Source: Powellomyces hirtus
Lineage: Eukaryota > Chytridiomycota > Chytridiomycetes > Spizellomycetales > Powellomycetaceae
DNA length: 64,000 bases
Direction of reading: 5' to 3'
Assembly (NCBI GenBank): GCA_025526995.1
Contig: JAHLKG010000023.1
Location: 434,001 to 498,000, forward strand
Positions within the stretch are counted from its first letter, which is position 1; every line of letters starts with the position of its first letter. The notes under the pieces were generated by a model, which did not search any database, was not told the origin of the DNA, and was given only the letters and a program-made list of their open reading frames with translations. A program made the translations under genes and the position numbers. Shown one piece after another: positions 11,901 to 22,000 of this stretch.

Positions 11901-13696
11901 GTGACCAGCTTCGGGTGGGTGGAGAGATCCAAGATGCTCTTCACAATAGCTGGGTAGTTTATCTCCACAAACTTTGGGCCAAACCTCCTCAGCGCAGTGG
12001 CATACGATTCGAGTGCGCCAACCCGCACCTCACGAGATGTCGCTTTGGTGAGGAACGTTGACAGGACAGCGAGGACCTCTTCGACCTCGAGAATGTTCTT
12101 CTCTGGTACTGCGACTGCATCAGCGTCTGTACCTGGTTTTGTGGCTTTTTTGCCTTTGTCCCTCTTCTGACTTGCTTGTTGCGACAGGGCGAGAAGTGCC
12201 GACGCAAAGGAAGCGACGGATCGCCGAAGAGCATAGGTTCCACCCTCCATTGCCTTGGCAACCGCACCCAACAAGAGGTCGTACTCTTCAATCTTTTCTG
12301 GCGGTGGGTAGGATGTGTAATCATAGATGGCGCGATAGAGCTACATCCAAGAGTGTAAATGAGCGGGTTTGGTATACAGGTGTGACAAAGAGAAGCCTTC
12401 ACGTACCTCTACAGAAGCCGCTCTTATCAGAGGCAATTTGTCCGTGATTCCCACTTTGGCCAATTTCACGAGATCTTTCGTCATCGTGTCAATCGCGCCC
12501 TTGCCGGCCCCCTTCAAAGAGCGCTCTAACGCTACCAAGCATTCGTAGCGCAGCGCCAACTGTGGAAAGAGGTGATCAATAATGCCGCATCGCTAACGTG
12601 GCACCATCAACAGATTCCCTACATCGCTCTCCTTTGCGTTTTTGAAATGCTTCATTAGTTGCGTCACTGTTTCCGGGAACAGGGAGAGAAGCTTTGAGTA
12701 ATGGGAGTTGGTTAACCAAGTGTATCTCCTTGCAAAGGCAAATGACAGACGAAACACACCTTTCCGCCATGCGCCTCAGTCAAAACGCCGACACAGTGTA
12801 TCGCGGAGCTGCGATCACGGATGAGGATCAGGACAATCAGACATCAGAATGCTTGTCCGTTGCACTCACAGCCGTATGGAAGCATCTTCGACCTTCTTGT
12901 TTGAGACGATGACCTGCACAGCAGCGAGCGTGTCAAACAAGGTTCGGGAATCTCCATTGGTGTATAGGATGACGAGACATCGGGATATGAGCTGGCGCAG
13001 TGGTCGAGAGGGTTTCGGGACGCTTGTCGTGAGGTATTTCAGTAAGAGCTTCTCGAGGCTCAACTGGGACGGTTTGATCGTGCTCTGAAATATGAGTCCA
13101 ACAGAAAGTTCAGCAAATAGAGTGGACACCACGTTTCCAGGTTCATCACACTGAGAGAGACACAGTGCATGGGTCTCCGTTTCTCTTCGTCTCCATCCAT
13201 CCTGTAACGTCATCCGCGTGTGCGAGCGACGTCAAAGAATGTATCGTCAGGACTCTCCCGTGGAGTTGCCACTCGTGTGCTCGCCTCGCCAGATATTTTG
13301 CATCACCTAAGTCCCCATTGAGCAGACCACATGCGTCAGGAAGACTTACCAGATCCGCTTTATTCAAATCCCTTTCTAAATTCGACAACCACTACATACA
13401 AAGCGCGCACATGTCAATTTCCAAGATCACCCGCATCTTGGCCCACTCTACACTCTACGTCCTGCCAGACCTGCAGGAGATATATCTCTTTCTTCTCCGT
13501 TGTATCCGCAGCGGTTATCTATAGTCCTATCATCAGAATCACTCTCATATATTTGGTAAAACCCAAAGTCAAATGGTTGTGCGCGGCCTACTTTCTCTTC
13601 GTCGAGCGTGAAGCTTTCTGGTGCTGATGGGAGTGCGGCAGACGGGGCAGCGTGGGCCTGTGTACCAAAGGGATCAAAGTCGGCGGAGGAGGACAT
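5991..13696 (-). CDS. LAA1: HEAT-repeat protein Laa1/HEATR5 (AP-1 accessory protein), 13 exons
   Basis: Homologue of yeast Laa1 and animal HEATR5A/B, which help the AP-1 clathrin adaptor act at the trans-Golgi and endosomes. I read these exons: 13696..13592, 13518..13471, 13391..13350, 13084..12870, 12808..12760, 12691..12605, 12559..12407, 12340..10610, 10537..10118, 10053..7055, 6986..6773, 6688..6433 and 6355..5991. All introns are GT-AG and the coding total, 6684 bases, is an exact frame of 2227 residues, close to yeast Laa1 (about 2010) and HEATR5B (about 2070). Family signatures include the N-terminal block LLQWLSNLERDLNK, then SLFPETVTQLMKHFKNAK, AAVELFALLLPLQN, FRTLASEALGRLARIVG and ALALGYILSYVGG. 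An Asp-rich acidic loop lies near nt 9010-9060. N-terminal exons 2-7 are short (42 to 215 bases) and rest mainly on family similarity; the donor of intron 2 (GTCTGG) is atypical. A divergent promoter is shared with KIN17. Confidence 0.92.
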
Positions 13697-14010
13697 CCTG
13701 GCCTGCCTTGTATCGAATGTGCTTGTGGTTGGACGGGTTGAACTTTGTGGTGAAAAGCAGTGTGGAAAACTGGGGGAGGTGAGTGGAAAGTGACAAGCCG
13801 CGCTTACGAGGTGCGTGTTTCCTTCCTTCCTTGTTTGTCATGTTCCATTCTTTCCTTCCACAAAAGCTGTTGTTCCAAAGCAAGCACCTTCCAACAGTTC
13901 CTCGAAAGCCAACATCAACGTAGATCTTTCTGTGCTCTATTGTTTTCGTTCCTTTAGAACAACTCTCAAAAAATACTCTCTGGATAATTGACGGTCGAAG
14001 TTGATCTAAC
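13697..14010. promoter_or_regulatory. divergent promoter between LAA1 and KIN17
   Basis: 314 bases separate the two start codons, so both genes must use this interval. It contains CT-rich and A-rich stretches (13820-13870) but no TATA box that I would assign. The boundaries are simply the start codons. Confidence 0.5.
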
Positions 14011-15017
14011 ATGGGTGAAGGATTTCTGACTGCAAAGGTGCGTTCAAGACAATCCTTGTTTTCCACTGATTGCTTTTATACTCACTGCCCATTTGCCTTT
14101 CTCCAAAAGGCGATCGGAAACAGGATCAAATCCAAAGGCTTGCAAAAGCTCCGATGGTACTGTCAAATGTGCGAAAAACAATGTCGGGACGAAAACGGGT
14201 TCAAATGTCATTGCTCCTCCGAGGCCCACTTACGGCAAATGGCTCTCTTCTCCGAATCCTCCTCCAAATACCTCACATCCTACTCCACCGAGTTTCTCAC
14301 CGAGTTCATGAAGCTGCTGTCTCGGCGATACGGGTCACGGCGAGTACATGCCAACCTGGTCTACCAGGAATACATCTCGGACAAGCAGCACTTGCATATG
14401 AATGCCACCCATTGGGCGTCCTTGACGGAATTCTGCAAACATTTGGGAAAGGAGGGGTTGTGTGAGGTGGAGGAGACGGAGAAAGGATGGTTTATTAAGT
14501 GGATTGATCGGAGTCCGGAGACGTTGGCGAAACAGGATGCGATCTTGAAAAAGGAGCGAATGGAGAAGACGGATGAGGAGCGGGCGCAGAAGACCTTGGA
14601 GGATCAGATTAAACGAGCGCAGGAGCATGCGTCGGATAGTGTTCAGGTAACGTATCATGATGTGGACAGCTCTTTCTGTATCTGCGTGTTCTGACTACGT
14701 CATCATGGTTGCAGGAAGCATCAGAGCTCAAACGAACAAACGGCGAAGAACCCATAAAGCTTCAGATGAAAACAATGTTTGCAGCCAAACCATTCAAGAA
14801 ACCCGAGCCCAAAAAGTTGAACGCGCTAGCCATGGCGTCCAAAAAGTCAGTGTTCGCAGCTAAACCGACCAACAGTGCTCCAGCAGCGCCAAATACTGGT
14901 GATAGTTCCACAAAGAAGCTGTCAGCTGTGGAGCAGATCATCCAGGACGATCTGTCGAGGAAGAGGAAAATACCGTTCGACTATTCCATTCGAGTTGACG
15001 ATAAGCGGAGGCGATGA
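14011..15017 (+). CDS. KIN17: Kin17-type DNA/RNA-binding zinc-finger protein
   Basis: Nuclear protein that in animals binds curved DNA and RNA and works in DNA repair and pre-mRNA processing. Exons are 14011..14037, 14110..14646 and 14715..15017, giving 288 residues in exact frame. The first exon holds only nine codons (MGEGFLTAK) and is followed by AIGNRIKSKGLQKLRWYCQM. The CCHH zinc finger is C27-X2-C30-X12-H43-X5-H49. Next comes the winged-helix-like Kin17 domain (FMKLLSRRYGSRRVHANLVY, HMNATHWASLTEF, GWFIKWIDR), then a coiled, charged segment and a basic tail ending in DDKRRR. Animal Kin17 is about 390 residues and has a C-terminal tandem SH3/KOW module; here the protein ends before it. 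It converges with TFG2, whose stop is 183 bases away. Confidence 0.93.
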
Positions 15018-15199
15018 GTGCTTCACCACTGCACTTGGCAGTAAAAGGTTCTGGAGGGGAGCGCAGTGGTGCAGAGCACCCGCCCTTTCTTATCCCGCAC
15101 AAAGCAGCACTTCGCTGGATCACAGATAACTTAAGAATAATGTATATACAAGGGAAGCTCATGTAGAGCTCCAGATAGCACCAAATGTATGCTTTCGCC

Positions 15200-16305
15200 T
15201 CAAAGCATTTCCTCAAAATCCTCGTCCCCTGACTCTTCCACATCCTCACCCCCCTCTGCATCCTCGTCTTTCACCTCCACTCCGGTGGATTGCGCAGTAG
15301 ACGAGGTAGCGGTAGGGCCAGCGTCACCTCCAGTCGACCCCTTGAATTCCGGCTTGAGTTCGTACAGTCCAACATAGGGTCCTCTCTTGTTTAACAAAGC
15401 TACTTCGTTTAGCACTTCTTTGAGCCAGGCTTGTGGCTGCTGTGTACGTTCCATGAGTCCTTTGAAATTCCAGTGGGCATACTTTTCGAATGCGGAGAAG
15501 ATGAGGTTGATCAAGTCTTGTTTTTCAAGACGTTCCTTCTTGTCCTGCTGGTGAGCCTTTTTCTGTAGGAACACAGTCAGGTTAGAATATGTTTCTCTGT
15601 GTCATTGCATCGCCCGGGGACATACCGGCAATCCGAAACTACGATCCTTGGCAACGTTGTTGACCGGCGTGATGAACGTATAACTGCTACTATCTGTCCG
15701 CGGGTCATGTTTGCGTATCGACCGTTTCTTCATATCGAAAGTCTTTGCACGCGTTTGCATCAGACGTCTGTAAACGTCGTCGACCACGGGGGCGATAGAG
15801 CCCTCGTGTCTTATTCTGCCCACAATCTCTTTGGGGCGATCCGACGCCGTGTTGACCGTAAATGCGTAGCCGGTCTGTGGTGGCCGGAAAGTGAGAGTGT
15901 AGTCCTTGGGGAGATCCACCGACCACGGTTGGTTGGGGAGTTTGACGGTTGCGCGGTGTCGGTTGGGATCTTGGCCAGATCTGTACAGATGGGTAATCAG
16001 ATCAGCTGTTATAATGATGTATCAGATCTGCGAAGAAAATCCTGTTCTCTCTCCACTCACGCTAGCGGGGGGATTTCGACCGTCCCCAGCTCCCTATCAT
16101 CCGCCGCTATCTCGTTCCATTTCTCGGCGAGAAAATTGGGCACCTTGACAAGCCACAGTTGCGTGTGCGCCGAGTCCAACCTCAGCTCGTCGTCCTCGTC
16201 CGCCAGCTCGTCCTTCATCAGGTCCAGATCCATCTTGTCGTCGTCATCAGAGCCCCCGTCGCCAAAGAGAAGATCATGGTCGTTGTCCGGGTCGTGGTCC
16301 TCCAT
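15200..16305 (-). CDS. TFG2: TFIIF beta subunit (Tfg2/RAP30)
   Basis: General transcription factor subunit that binds RNA polymerase II and stabilises the preinitiation complex with TFIIF alpha. Exons are 16305..16061, 15980..15626 and 15562..15200, totalling 963 bases and 320 residues. Residues 1-45 are very acidic (MEDHDPDNDHD, then Asp runs). The dimerisation barrel follows: LWLVKVPNFLAEKWNEI, VEIPPLASGQDPNRHR, VSL-type strands and DYTLTFRPPQTGYAF. The winged helix in the last exon contains QDLINLIFSAFEKYAHWNFK and QPQAWLKEVLNEVALLNKRG, where TFIIF-beta contacts DNA. An acidic tail closes the protein. The start at 16305 is preferred because the in-frame upstream residues up to 16395 lack similarity. 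Confidence 0.93.
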
Positions 16306-16704
16306 AATTCTTGTGGCTGTGCTTTCGTCTCCTTTTTTTGATATTTTCTTGAGGCCACTCCCAAGCACTATGGAAAAAGGGAACAGAGTGTGCACTTGGT
16401 GCCTAGTTGGTGTCGAGTTTGCGGTTGCTGTTGTCTTTCACAGTAAGGCTTGGGGAATGCAAATCCGCAAGATTGCAGCTGCAAACGTGAACGTTCCAGG
16501 CCGTGTGGCGCAGTTGACTGTTCTCAAATTCAGTCGAGTCAGTTCTTACTTCTCCTCATACTTTCTCCATCATGTAGAAATACTCGATAAAAAAAATACA
16601 CTTGCTCACTCTTCTCCCGTTCGCACTTACTTCCTACGCAACATACAGGTCTCCACCTCAACACCCGCTCACGTTCAAGACTACAATGAATTGAGCCGAC
16701 GATA
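16306..16704. other. TFG2 upstream region
   Basis: About 400 bases between the TFG2 start and the phosphoesterase pseudogene. This is presumably the TFG2 promoter. A plus-strand frame runs through it antisense to TFG2 and is judged a shadow. Confidence 0.4.
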
Positions 16705-17334
16705 TGAGATCACGACTCACGAGTGACGAGACGTGTCCGCGAACCACACTCCAGATTGTCTCTGATGTCCATCTCGAATTCCGTCAGGGTCAACCTCCTC
16801 CTGTAATTCCCATATGCGCTGATAACCTAACTTGGCGATATTGGTAAACCATTTGCTCCAAACTACGCTGCGCTCCTGCACGAGCAATCGCTCAAGTTCC
16901 GCAACGTGTTGGTGCTGCTGGGGGGCAATCACGAATACTATGCTGACTCTTACGGTGCATACGGCCCACAGGCCATTCTTGATCATGCTAGAGCAGTATG
17001 CAGAGAAGTATCTCAAGGACGCCGCAATGTGCATCTTCTTGAGCGGGACACGTTTGACATTACTGCTCGGACGAGGATACTCGGCGCTACGCCCTGGTCC
17101 CGATCGACCTTGTCTTGGCATGTCTGGGAGGTTTCTAGGAAGTGCAATGAATCCTGCGTTTGTCACAGATCTTGAATACCTGTTTGCTCCCCCCACAATT
17201 GCTTTTGCAAGCGGTCATGTGCATTCGAACGTCGACTTTGATATCCATGGTATACGCTCTGTATCAAATGCCCTGGGTTATCCTCAAGAAACCACTGGAT
17301 ACCGAGAAGGCGTTGTCATACATTTTAGTTGATT
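16705..17334 (+). pseudogene. metallophosphoesterase (calcineurin-like) pseudogene
   Basis: Fragments of a Ser/Thr phosphatase-like metallophosphoesterase appear in order but in broken frames. LQIVSDVHLEF supplies the first metal motif (D-x-H) near 16750. After a one-base frame change LLGDIGKPFAPNY continues the GD motif near 16830. LVLLGGNHEYY near 16907 is the GNH[DE] motif with one extra Gly. RILGATPWS near 17075 is followed by an internal loss. NPAFVTDLE (near 17147) and FASGHVHSNVDFDIHG (near 17210) give the C-terminal GHxH motif in another frame. The stretch that normally holds the middle His ligand is missing. No splice pair bridges the first shift, because fewer than ten bases are available. 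The best explanation is a decayed gene of the cytosolic fungal/bacterial phosphoesterase type. Confidence 0.75.
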
Positions 17335-17742
17335 ACTCATCTGATAAACGCTGTCCTATGCTGGGTATCTCGCCGTCACAGACGTCAATTGAATACTGAC
17401 ATCTGAGGACTGTTTGCCTGTCCTTCTTTGGCCTGACACAGCTAAACGTGGTACCAATCAAATGAAATAAGATTTTACATTGCGGCCACTCTGGCACTGG
17501 GCGCACCATCTGCTGGTGTTTCTTAGCCTTCTTGAATGTGCGTGGCAAGTTCGGGCAGAAGTTGCTCGCCAACTTCCCAGAGCTAGGGTCTCAGCCGAAG
17601 GCTCAATGGACTTTGCACAGTTGAGGCGTTTGCTAGTAACGACGCTCCTCACCTCCTTGGCGCGGTTGGCAGCATCCTTTTTCCGATTCCACTCGACCGC
17701 CGCATCATAAAATACTAAAAGCACAAAAATGCAAAAGACAAG
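17335..17742. other. intergenic, no gene seen
   Basis: About 400 bases between the phosphoesterase pseudogene and tRNA-Thr. A minus-strand frame of 88 codons at 17458-17724 lacks any recognisable feature and is not called. Confidence 0.4.
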
Positions 17743-17814
17743 TGCCTTCTGGGAGGATCGAACACCCGACCTTCTGCTTACGAGGCAGACGCTATACCAC
17801 TTAGCTAAGAAGGC
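17743..17814 (-). tRNA. tRNA-Thr (CGT)
   Basis: A 72-base cloverleaf on the minus strand. The acceptor GCCTTCT pairs with AGAAGGC and is followed by discriminator A. The D-arm is TAGCTAAGTGGTATAGC, the anticodon loop CTCGTAA reads CGT, and the T-arm GGTGTTCGATCC is intact. There is no intron. An A-run on the plus strand just below 17740 would read as U-rich terminator. Confidence 0.95.
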
Positions 17815-18000
17815 ATATAGTTATTATGCGTTAAAAGATTTACATATTCAAATTTTAAATGTTGAACCAGGTTTGGTTCTCAAAGTAGGCGCGCAAGCCA
17901 GCCAAAGGCCCATTACATTCCGCGGCAGGGTAGCGGAGCCCCCAATACAACTTGACTGTTTTCTAAACCTCTACCCTGAAGCACTACTCATCTCCCACCC

Positions 18001-18132
18001 CAAGTCTTGCACATTCAAAGTTCCAGTCGCTTGCAGCCCCAAACGACCCAGCTTGCCTTTTGTCCACAAGTCTTGCACTCCAAAGTTTCTGCCGCCTACA
18101 GCTGCAAAGAACCCAGCCTGCCTTTTGACAGC
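18001..18132. repeat. imperfect tandem duplication, about 66-base unit
   Basis: Two adjacent copies both begin CAAGTCTTGCA (18001 and 18067). Both run through a CAAAGTT element, a run of GCAGC-like bases and CCAGC(C/T)TGCCTTTTG. Many substitutions separate them, so the duplication is old. It does not form an open frame. Confidence 0.7.
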
Positions 18133-18396
18133 TTCCGACGACGATCCGCCGCGCTAGTATCTCGTTTAGCAGCTTGCCGCCTCCTTCGCAGCGCCCGCGC
18201 CTGACCTTGCACCAAGGCAGCGGCGGAGAATTTCTTTACGAAATGGCCGTGTTACGCCTTTCGAACTGAAAGAATCCGAGTCCCACCTTTGCCCTCATCA
18301 CCACTCGCCCAAAAATTGCCATCGGCAAACCCTCTCTCTTAACTACTGTCCACGCTCACACAAACACAGAGCAGGTGAATACGGCGGTGTGGAGGC

Positions 18397-18540
18397 CGCT
18401 AGCAAAAAGCTAGCATGTTCGCACTCAGGACACACGGGGTGTTGCGCTAGCAAAAAGCATCATGGCGTTCTCGCACACTAGACCCTGCATGATGATGTTC
18501 TCGCTCACAGAGCCCCCGGGTATGGCATTCTCGCAAACAA
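18397..18540. repeat. degenerate short tandem repeats
   Basis: The 14-mer CGCTAGCAAAAAGC occurs at 18397 and again at 18445. Around and after it four related units share a core like ATG(G)CATTCTCGCACAC: near 18414, 18460, 18491 and 18520. The last three are spaced about 30 bases apart. Function unknown. Confidence 0.55.
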
Positions 18541-19082
18541 AGGCGCTGTGACCGGTCCATCACACCCACCCCGTCACCAGTGGAAATGGCGCATGGGGTC
18601 TGTATTGAAGGAAATACGCACAGGATGTTTAGGAAACCGCCCAAAACCGCAATGTGAATACCAAAGACTCTGCGCGGATTGAATCTAGTGACCCTAGAAA
18701 AAGCCACAGCTGAGCCTCTCCCGATTGCTGAGCCCCTTGTGGCGGTTTCGTAATCAACGAGCGGAGTTGTGCGAAATGAAAGGGTTAGGTTTGAAACAGC
18801 GGTCATCCAGGGGTTAAAGGGGGGCTCAGCAGGGATGAATGACATGCGAGAATGAATGGATGCGGTCAACAAAGGCCCATTAGACTCAACCGAACACCTG
18901 AACTAAACATTTAACTCTAATGTAATTATGAAGAGCAGTATTAGTTCAATGATACAATCCCATTTCAAGCACATGGACGAGGGAGTGATTTATCATTTTC
19001 AAACAAAGGAAGGAAAACAAGAAATGCAAAACGCAGGGAACGGACGAATCACGAAGAGGGGGATGGATGGATGGGATCCACA

Positions 19083-19105
19083 GACTGACTGACTGACTGA
19101 CTGAC
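19083..19105. repeat. ACTG microsatellite
   Basis: Five to six tandem GACT/ACTG units followed by diverged GACA units. A short GGAT repeat lies just upstream (19061-19075). Confidence 0.85.
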
Positions 19106-19522
19106 AGACAGACCGACGCAAAAGTCACCGATTGGCATTCATTGATTGAGTAAAGGACCCTTGTCTCGGTATTGTTTTGTATCGCATTGTACATGGCAAT
19201 TGTAGCGCATGAGTGAGCGGACAGAAGGAACGAAGGAAGCTTTGGTTCTCCAACTACTACTCTCAATCTTTCAACTTGCTCATCATCGACAAAAGTAAAA
19301 AGATTCAAAGTGACTACTACAGTCTACTATTACCAACACTGCGATACAAACAAGACTGTGCGCTGGTCTTTCCCCCCTTTCCAATTTCCATTCTTTCTTT
19401 CTTTTTTTTTATTTCTTTCCGTCTTTTCCCTCGGACCCTTTCCTTAATATTATCTTGCGTCCGTCGCTGTTGTTGTTGTTCCCCACCACAGCACGGCACG
19501 GCACGCCGTTCCCCTAACTTGG

Positions 19523-21097
19523 ATGGCCGACACCGGCTTCGACACTGACACTGAAAGCACTGCTGTCCCCGTCATCAGGCATATTCCAACGAGGACCACA
19601 ACCAGGACAACCACCCTCTTCCCCGGTTTACCACCACCACCAACAAACACTCCCACTGACCTCTCAACAACGGTCCTTAGCAGCAGCACCGCCATCACCA
19701 CAGGCACCAATGAAATGCCTGTCACTATCCCCACCGCTGTTCCCACCGCTGTTCCCACACGCACATCCCAACCATCCACGTCCACCTCCGCTGCCGCCGC
19801 CGTCGATGCTGATGCAGCCTCAGCAGCCAACGACACCACCTCCTCCGCCGCTCAACGCAACTGGCTGACCATCGGCATTCCCATCATCCTCGCATTCGTC
19901 GTACTCGCCTTGCTGATCCTGGCCTTTGTCGTCTGGCGCTTATGGCAAAGGAGCAAGTCAAAAGGTCAAACCCATGCCGCCACCGCAGAAATGGGAAACA
20001 GCAAACCAGGACCATCCACCACCACCCAACTCCCCACACCACTCATGCCGCTCTACCCGGCCACGAACGAGTCGGAATACAGATACCCATCCACTCCGAG
20101 TCTCTCCTCGGGAGGATCTGGCCCGACACCGCCACGGAGACGATCATCCCTGGGACTCCCACCGTCCCCCCCTTCGCCTTTTTTGTTCAATCCAGCACTG
20201 GCGCCGGAAGCGACGATGCCGGATATTCATCAACATCCGCTGTTTGCAGGCAACTCATCCCGCTTTGATTCGGATCAAGTCACACTCACGAAAGGCTTGT
20301 TGTACGCACCATCCTCCTCGACCAGTCCCTCTCAGCATCACCAGCCCACAGGTTCCAGCAGCAGCAGGTGGAACAACAGCAATCTCCCTCCACTGGACAC
20401 CGGACGCTTTGGCCACAGGCCACCTGTGCCTTCCAAAAACTACTCCGATCCGCCATCACGACGATCCACCGCATCACCACCTGTCCTTCCACCCATAGCG
20501 CCCTCCCCACGCCTCGAAATGGACGACCATCCATCATCTGCGTTCGGTGCCTTTCCCTATCCGCCCAGCCGACCGCCACAACAATCCGCAACACACTCAC
20601 CACCACCAGCAGCTGTCGACCTCTCCAAACCCTACACGGCCAAATACACCCACACCCCGCGCCGACCCGACGAAACCGCCATCAAATCAGGCGATACGCT
20701 CACAGTCCGCAAAATCTATCGGGACGGATGGGCTCTAGGACTCAACGTCACCAAGAGAACACAAGGGTACTTTCCCGCCGCCGTGCTCAACATTGAAGAC
20801 TGGATCCGAAACCCCGCCCCGCTACCCGCTGCGTCCTCCACCCGCACCCATTCAGATGTCAGCCAGCCGTTGCAGCAACAGCAACACCGACATTCCGGGG
20901 GAAGAGGCACCAGCGACATGGCGTACGGATCTCAGTCTTCTGATATGGATGACACGGCCGTGACCCTCATTGGTCCGCCTCCCGATACCATACGAAATCT
21001 AGAGGAACTGGATTGGGCCCTGGAGGTCGGCATCGTGGATGTTGCGGTCTACTTTGGACAAAGAAAGCGGGTCTTTGTTGGTGGCGCTCCTCTATAG
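19523..21097 (+). CDS. single-pass membrane protein with C-terminal SH3 domain
   Basis: A 524-residue protein from a single exon. Residues 1-113 are Ser/Thr/Pro-rich and mucin-like. A strongly hydrophobic segment at about 115-139 (IGIPIILAFVVLALLILAFV) is followed by basic residues (RLWQRSKSKG), which suggests an outside N-terminus and cytosolic C-terminus. The cytosolic half is a Pro/Ser-rich linker, then an SH3 domain at about 369-424 (YTAKYTHTPRRPDE, the acidic turn replaced by DETAIKSGD, then GWALGLN and GYFPAAVLN). No cleavable signal peptide is visible. The architecture resembles yeast Fus1 and other cell-surface SH3 proteins of polarity and cell-wall signalling, but I see no orthology. 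The start ATG is the first in frame after a CT-rich leader. Confidence 0.8.
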   Translation: MADTGFDTDTESTAVPVIRHIPTRTTTRTTTLFPGLPPPPTNTPTDLSTTVLSSSTAITTGTNEMPVTIPTAVPTAVPTRTSQPSTSTSAAAAVDADAASAANDTTSSAAQRNWLTIGIPIILAFVVLALLILAFVVWRLWQRSKSKGQTHAATAEMGNSKPGPSTTTQLPTPLMPLYPATNESEYRYPSTPSLSSGGSGPTPPRRRSSLGLPPSPPSPFLFNPALAPEATMPDIHQHPLFAGNSSRFDSDQVTLTKGLLYAPSSSTSPSQHHQPTGSSSSRWNNSNLPPLDTGRFGHRPPVPSKNYSDPPSRRSTASPPVLPPIAPSPRLEMDDHPSSAFGAFPYPPSRPPQQSATHSPPPAAVDLSKPYTAKYTHTPRRPDETAIKSGDTLTVRKIYRDGWALGLNVTKRTQGYFPAAVLNIEDWIRNPAPLPAASSTRTHSDVSQPLQQQQHRHSGGRGTSDMAYGSQSSDMDDTAVTLIGPPPDTIRNLEELDWALEVGIVDVAVYFGQRKRVFVGGAPL

Positions 21098-22000
21098 ACA
21101 GACATGTAACAGCTTTTTATACGTATGCATCATATGTATGCACCCATTGTACCGAGAAAGCATTTGTATTTCGTGAATACACTATGGTAGACCACTCCGA
21201 ATATCCAGCTCCCCGCGTCTGCCGCAGGTATAGAAATCCCCACACCTTTCCTGACGTTTCGCATCAAAGAGGATTACTACTTGGGCAAAATCGGAGACTC
21301 GACATCAAGATCCTTCGGCCTGTCGGTTTGCAAACCTCCTGCAAAACCCCTCGAGGGTGCAATAAGAACCTTGGTCTGAACCTCAATTCAAGTCATGTTA
21401 CGAGGGACACGTCTTCTTTGTCTTTTTCGCTCTGAAATTTGTCGATACTCATGTTCGCGAGCAGCGATACCCCTGGATTATGATGGGGAAACCAATACAT
21501 TTTGTCGTTTCCGTCTGTCGATTGCATTTATCTCCATCTTCCGGATGTTTGTCGTTACGCCTTGAAGAAGCCACGAGGGCAGATGTGGCGTCGGTGAGTG
21601 TCATCATTTCCCCTTGCTCTTTGCAACATTTTCGGTTTCACCCCTCCCAAACCCTTACACTCTTGAAAACTGTTACTATCTATAGAACCTTCGCCGCTGA
21701 TTCCACGGCGTCACCTTCTGAAACTGCTCTTCGGCTTTAACGTAACGCTATCCTTCCGGGTCTTGTTTGTCTGCCGCCAAACGGCTTGCTGTCCACCCCT
21801 CTTTTCGCTTGCTTTGGGATAATATATCTATCGGCCAAAGGGGACCAGGAAGCCCTTGCTCTCCTTTTGGCTCAAATCAACCAGCAACAAGCAACGATCA
21901 AACAACATAACCTCGTTTTCTGTAAATTAGTCTCCCTGTACAGACTTTCTCATTTCGGGCCTTCGAAAACTTGTACATTCGCCCATTTTCGTACATACTT
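21098..22000. other. intergenic / leader of the Sel1 gene
   Basis: About 900 bases. A possible 5' leader intron runs 21594-21685 (GTGAGT to CTATAG), which would make part of this stretch untranslated exon of the Sel1-repeat gene. Short open frames here have no recognisable domain. Confidence 0.35.

Larger units (their letters stand above)
17815..19522. other. gene-poor stretch with degenerate repeats
   Basis: About 1.7 kb with no convincing gene. It holds the repeats listed at 18001, 18397 and 19083. A minus-strand frame of 141 codons at 18447-18872 overlaps one repeat and has no recognisable domain. The CT-rich stretch at 19370-19450 is likely promoter or 5' leader of the SH3 protein gene. 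Confidence 0.45.

Noticed and set aside
15599..16726. Plus-strand frame of 375 codons
   Set aside because: It is antisense to TFG2, whose exons and family match are clear; the frame is a shadow.
18447..18872. Minus-strand frame of 141 codons with Arg-rich and Cys/His residues
   Set aside because: It overlaps the degenerate repeat array, shows no domain, and the repeat periodicity explains its repeated residues.
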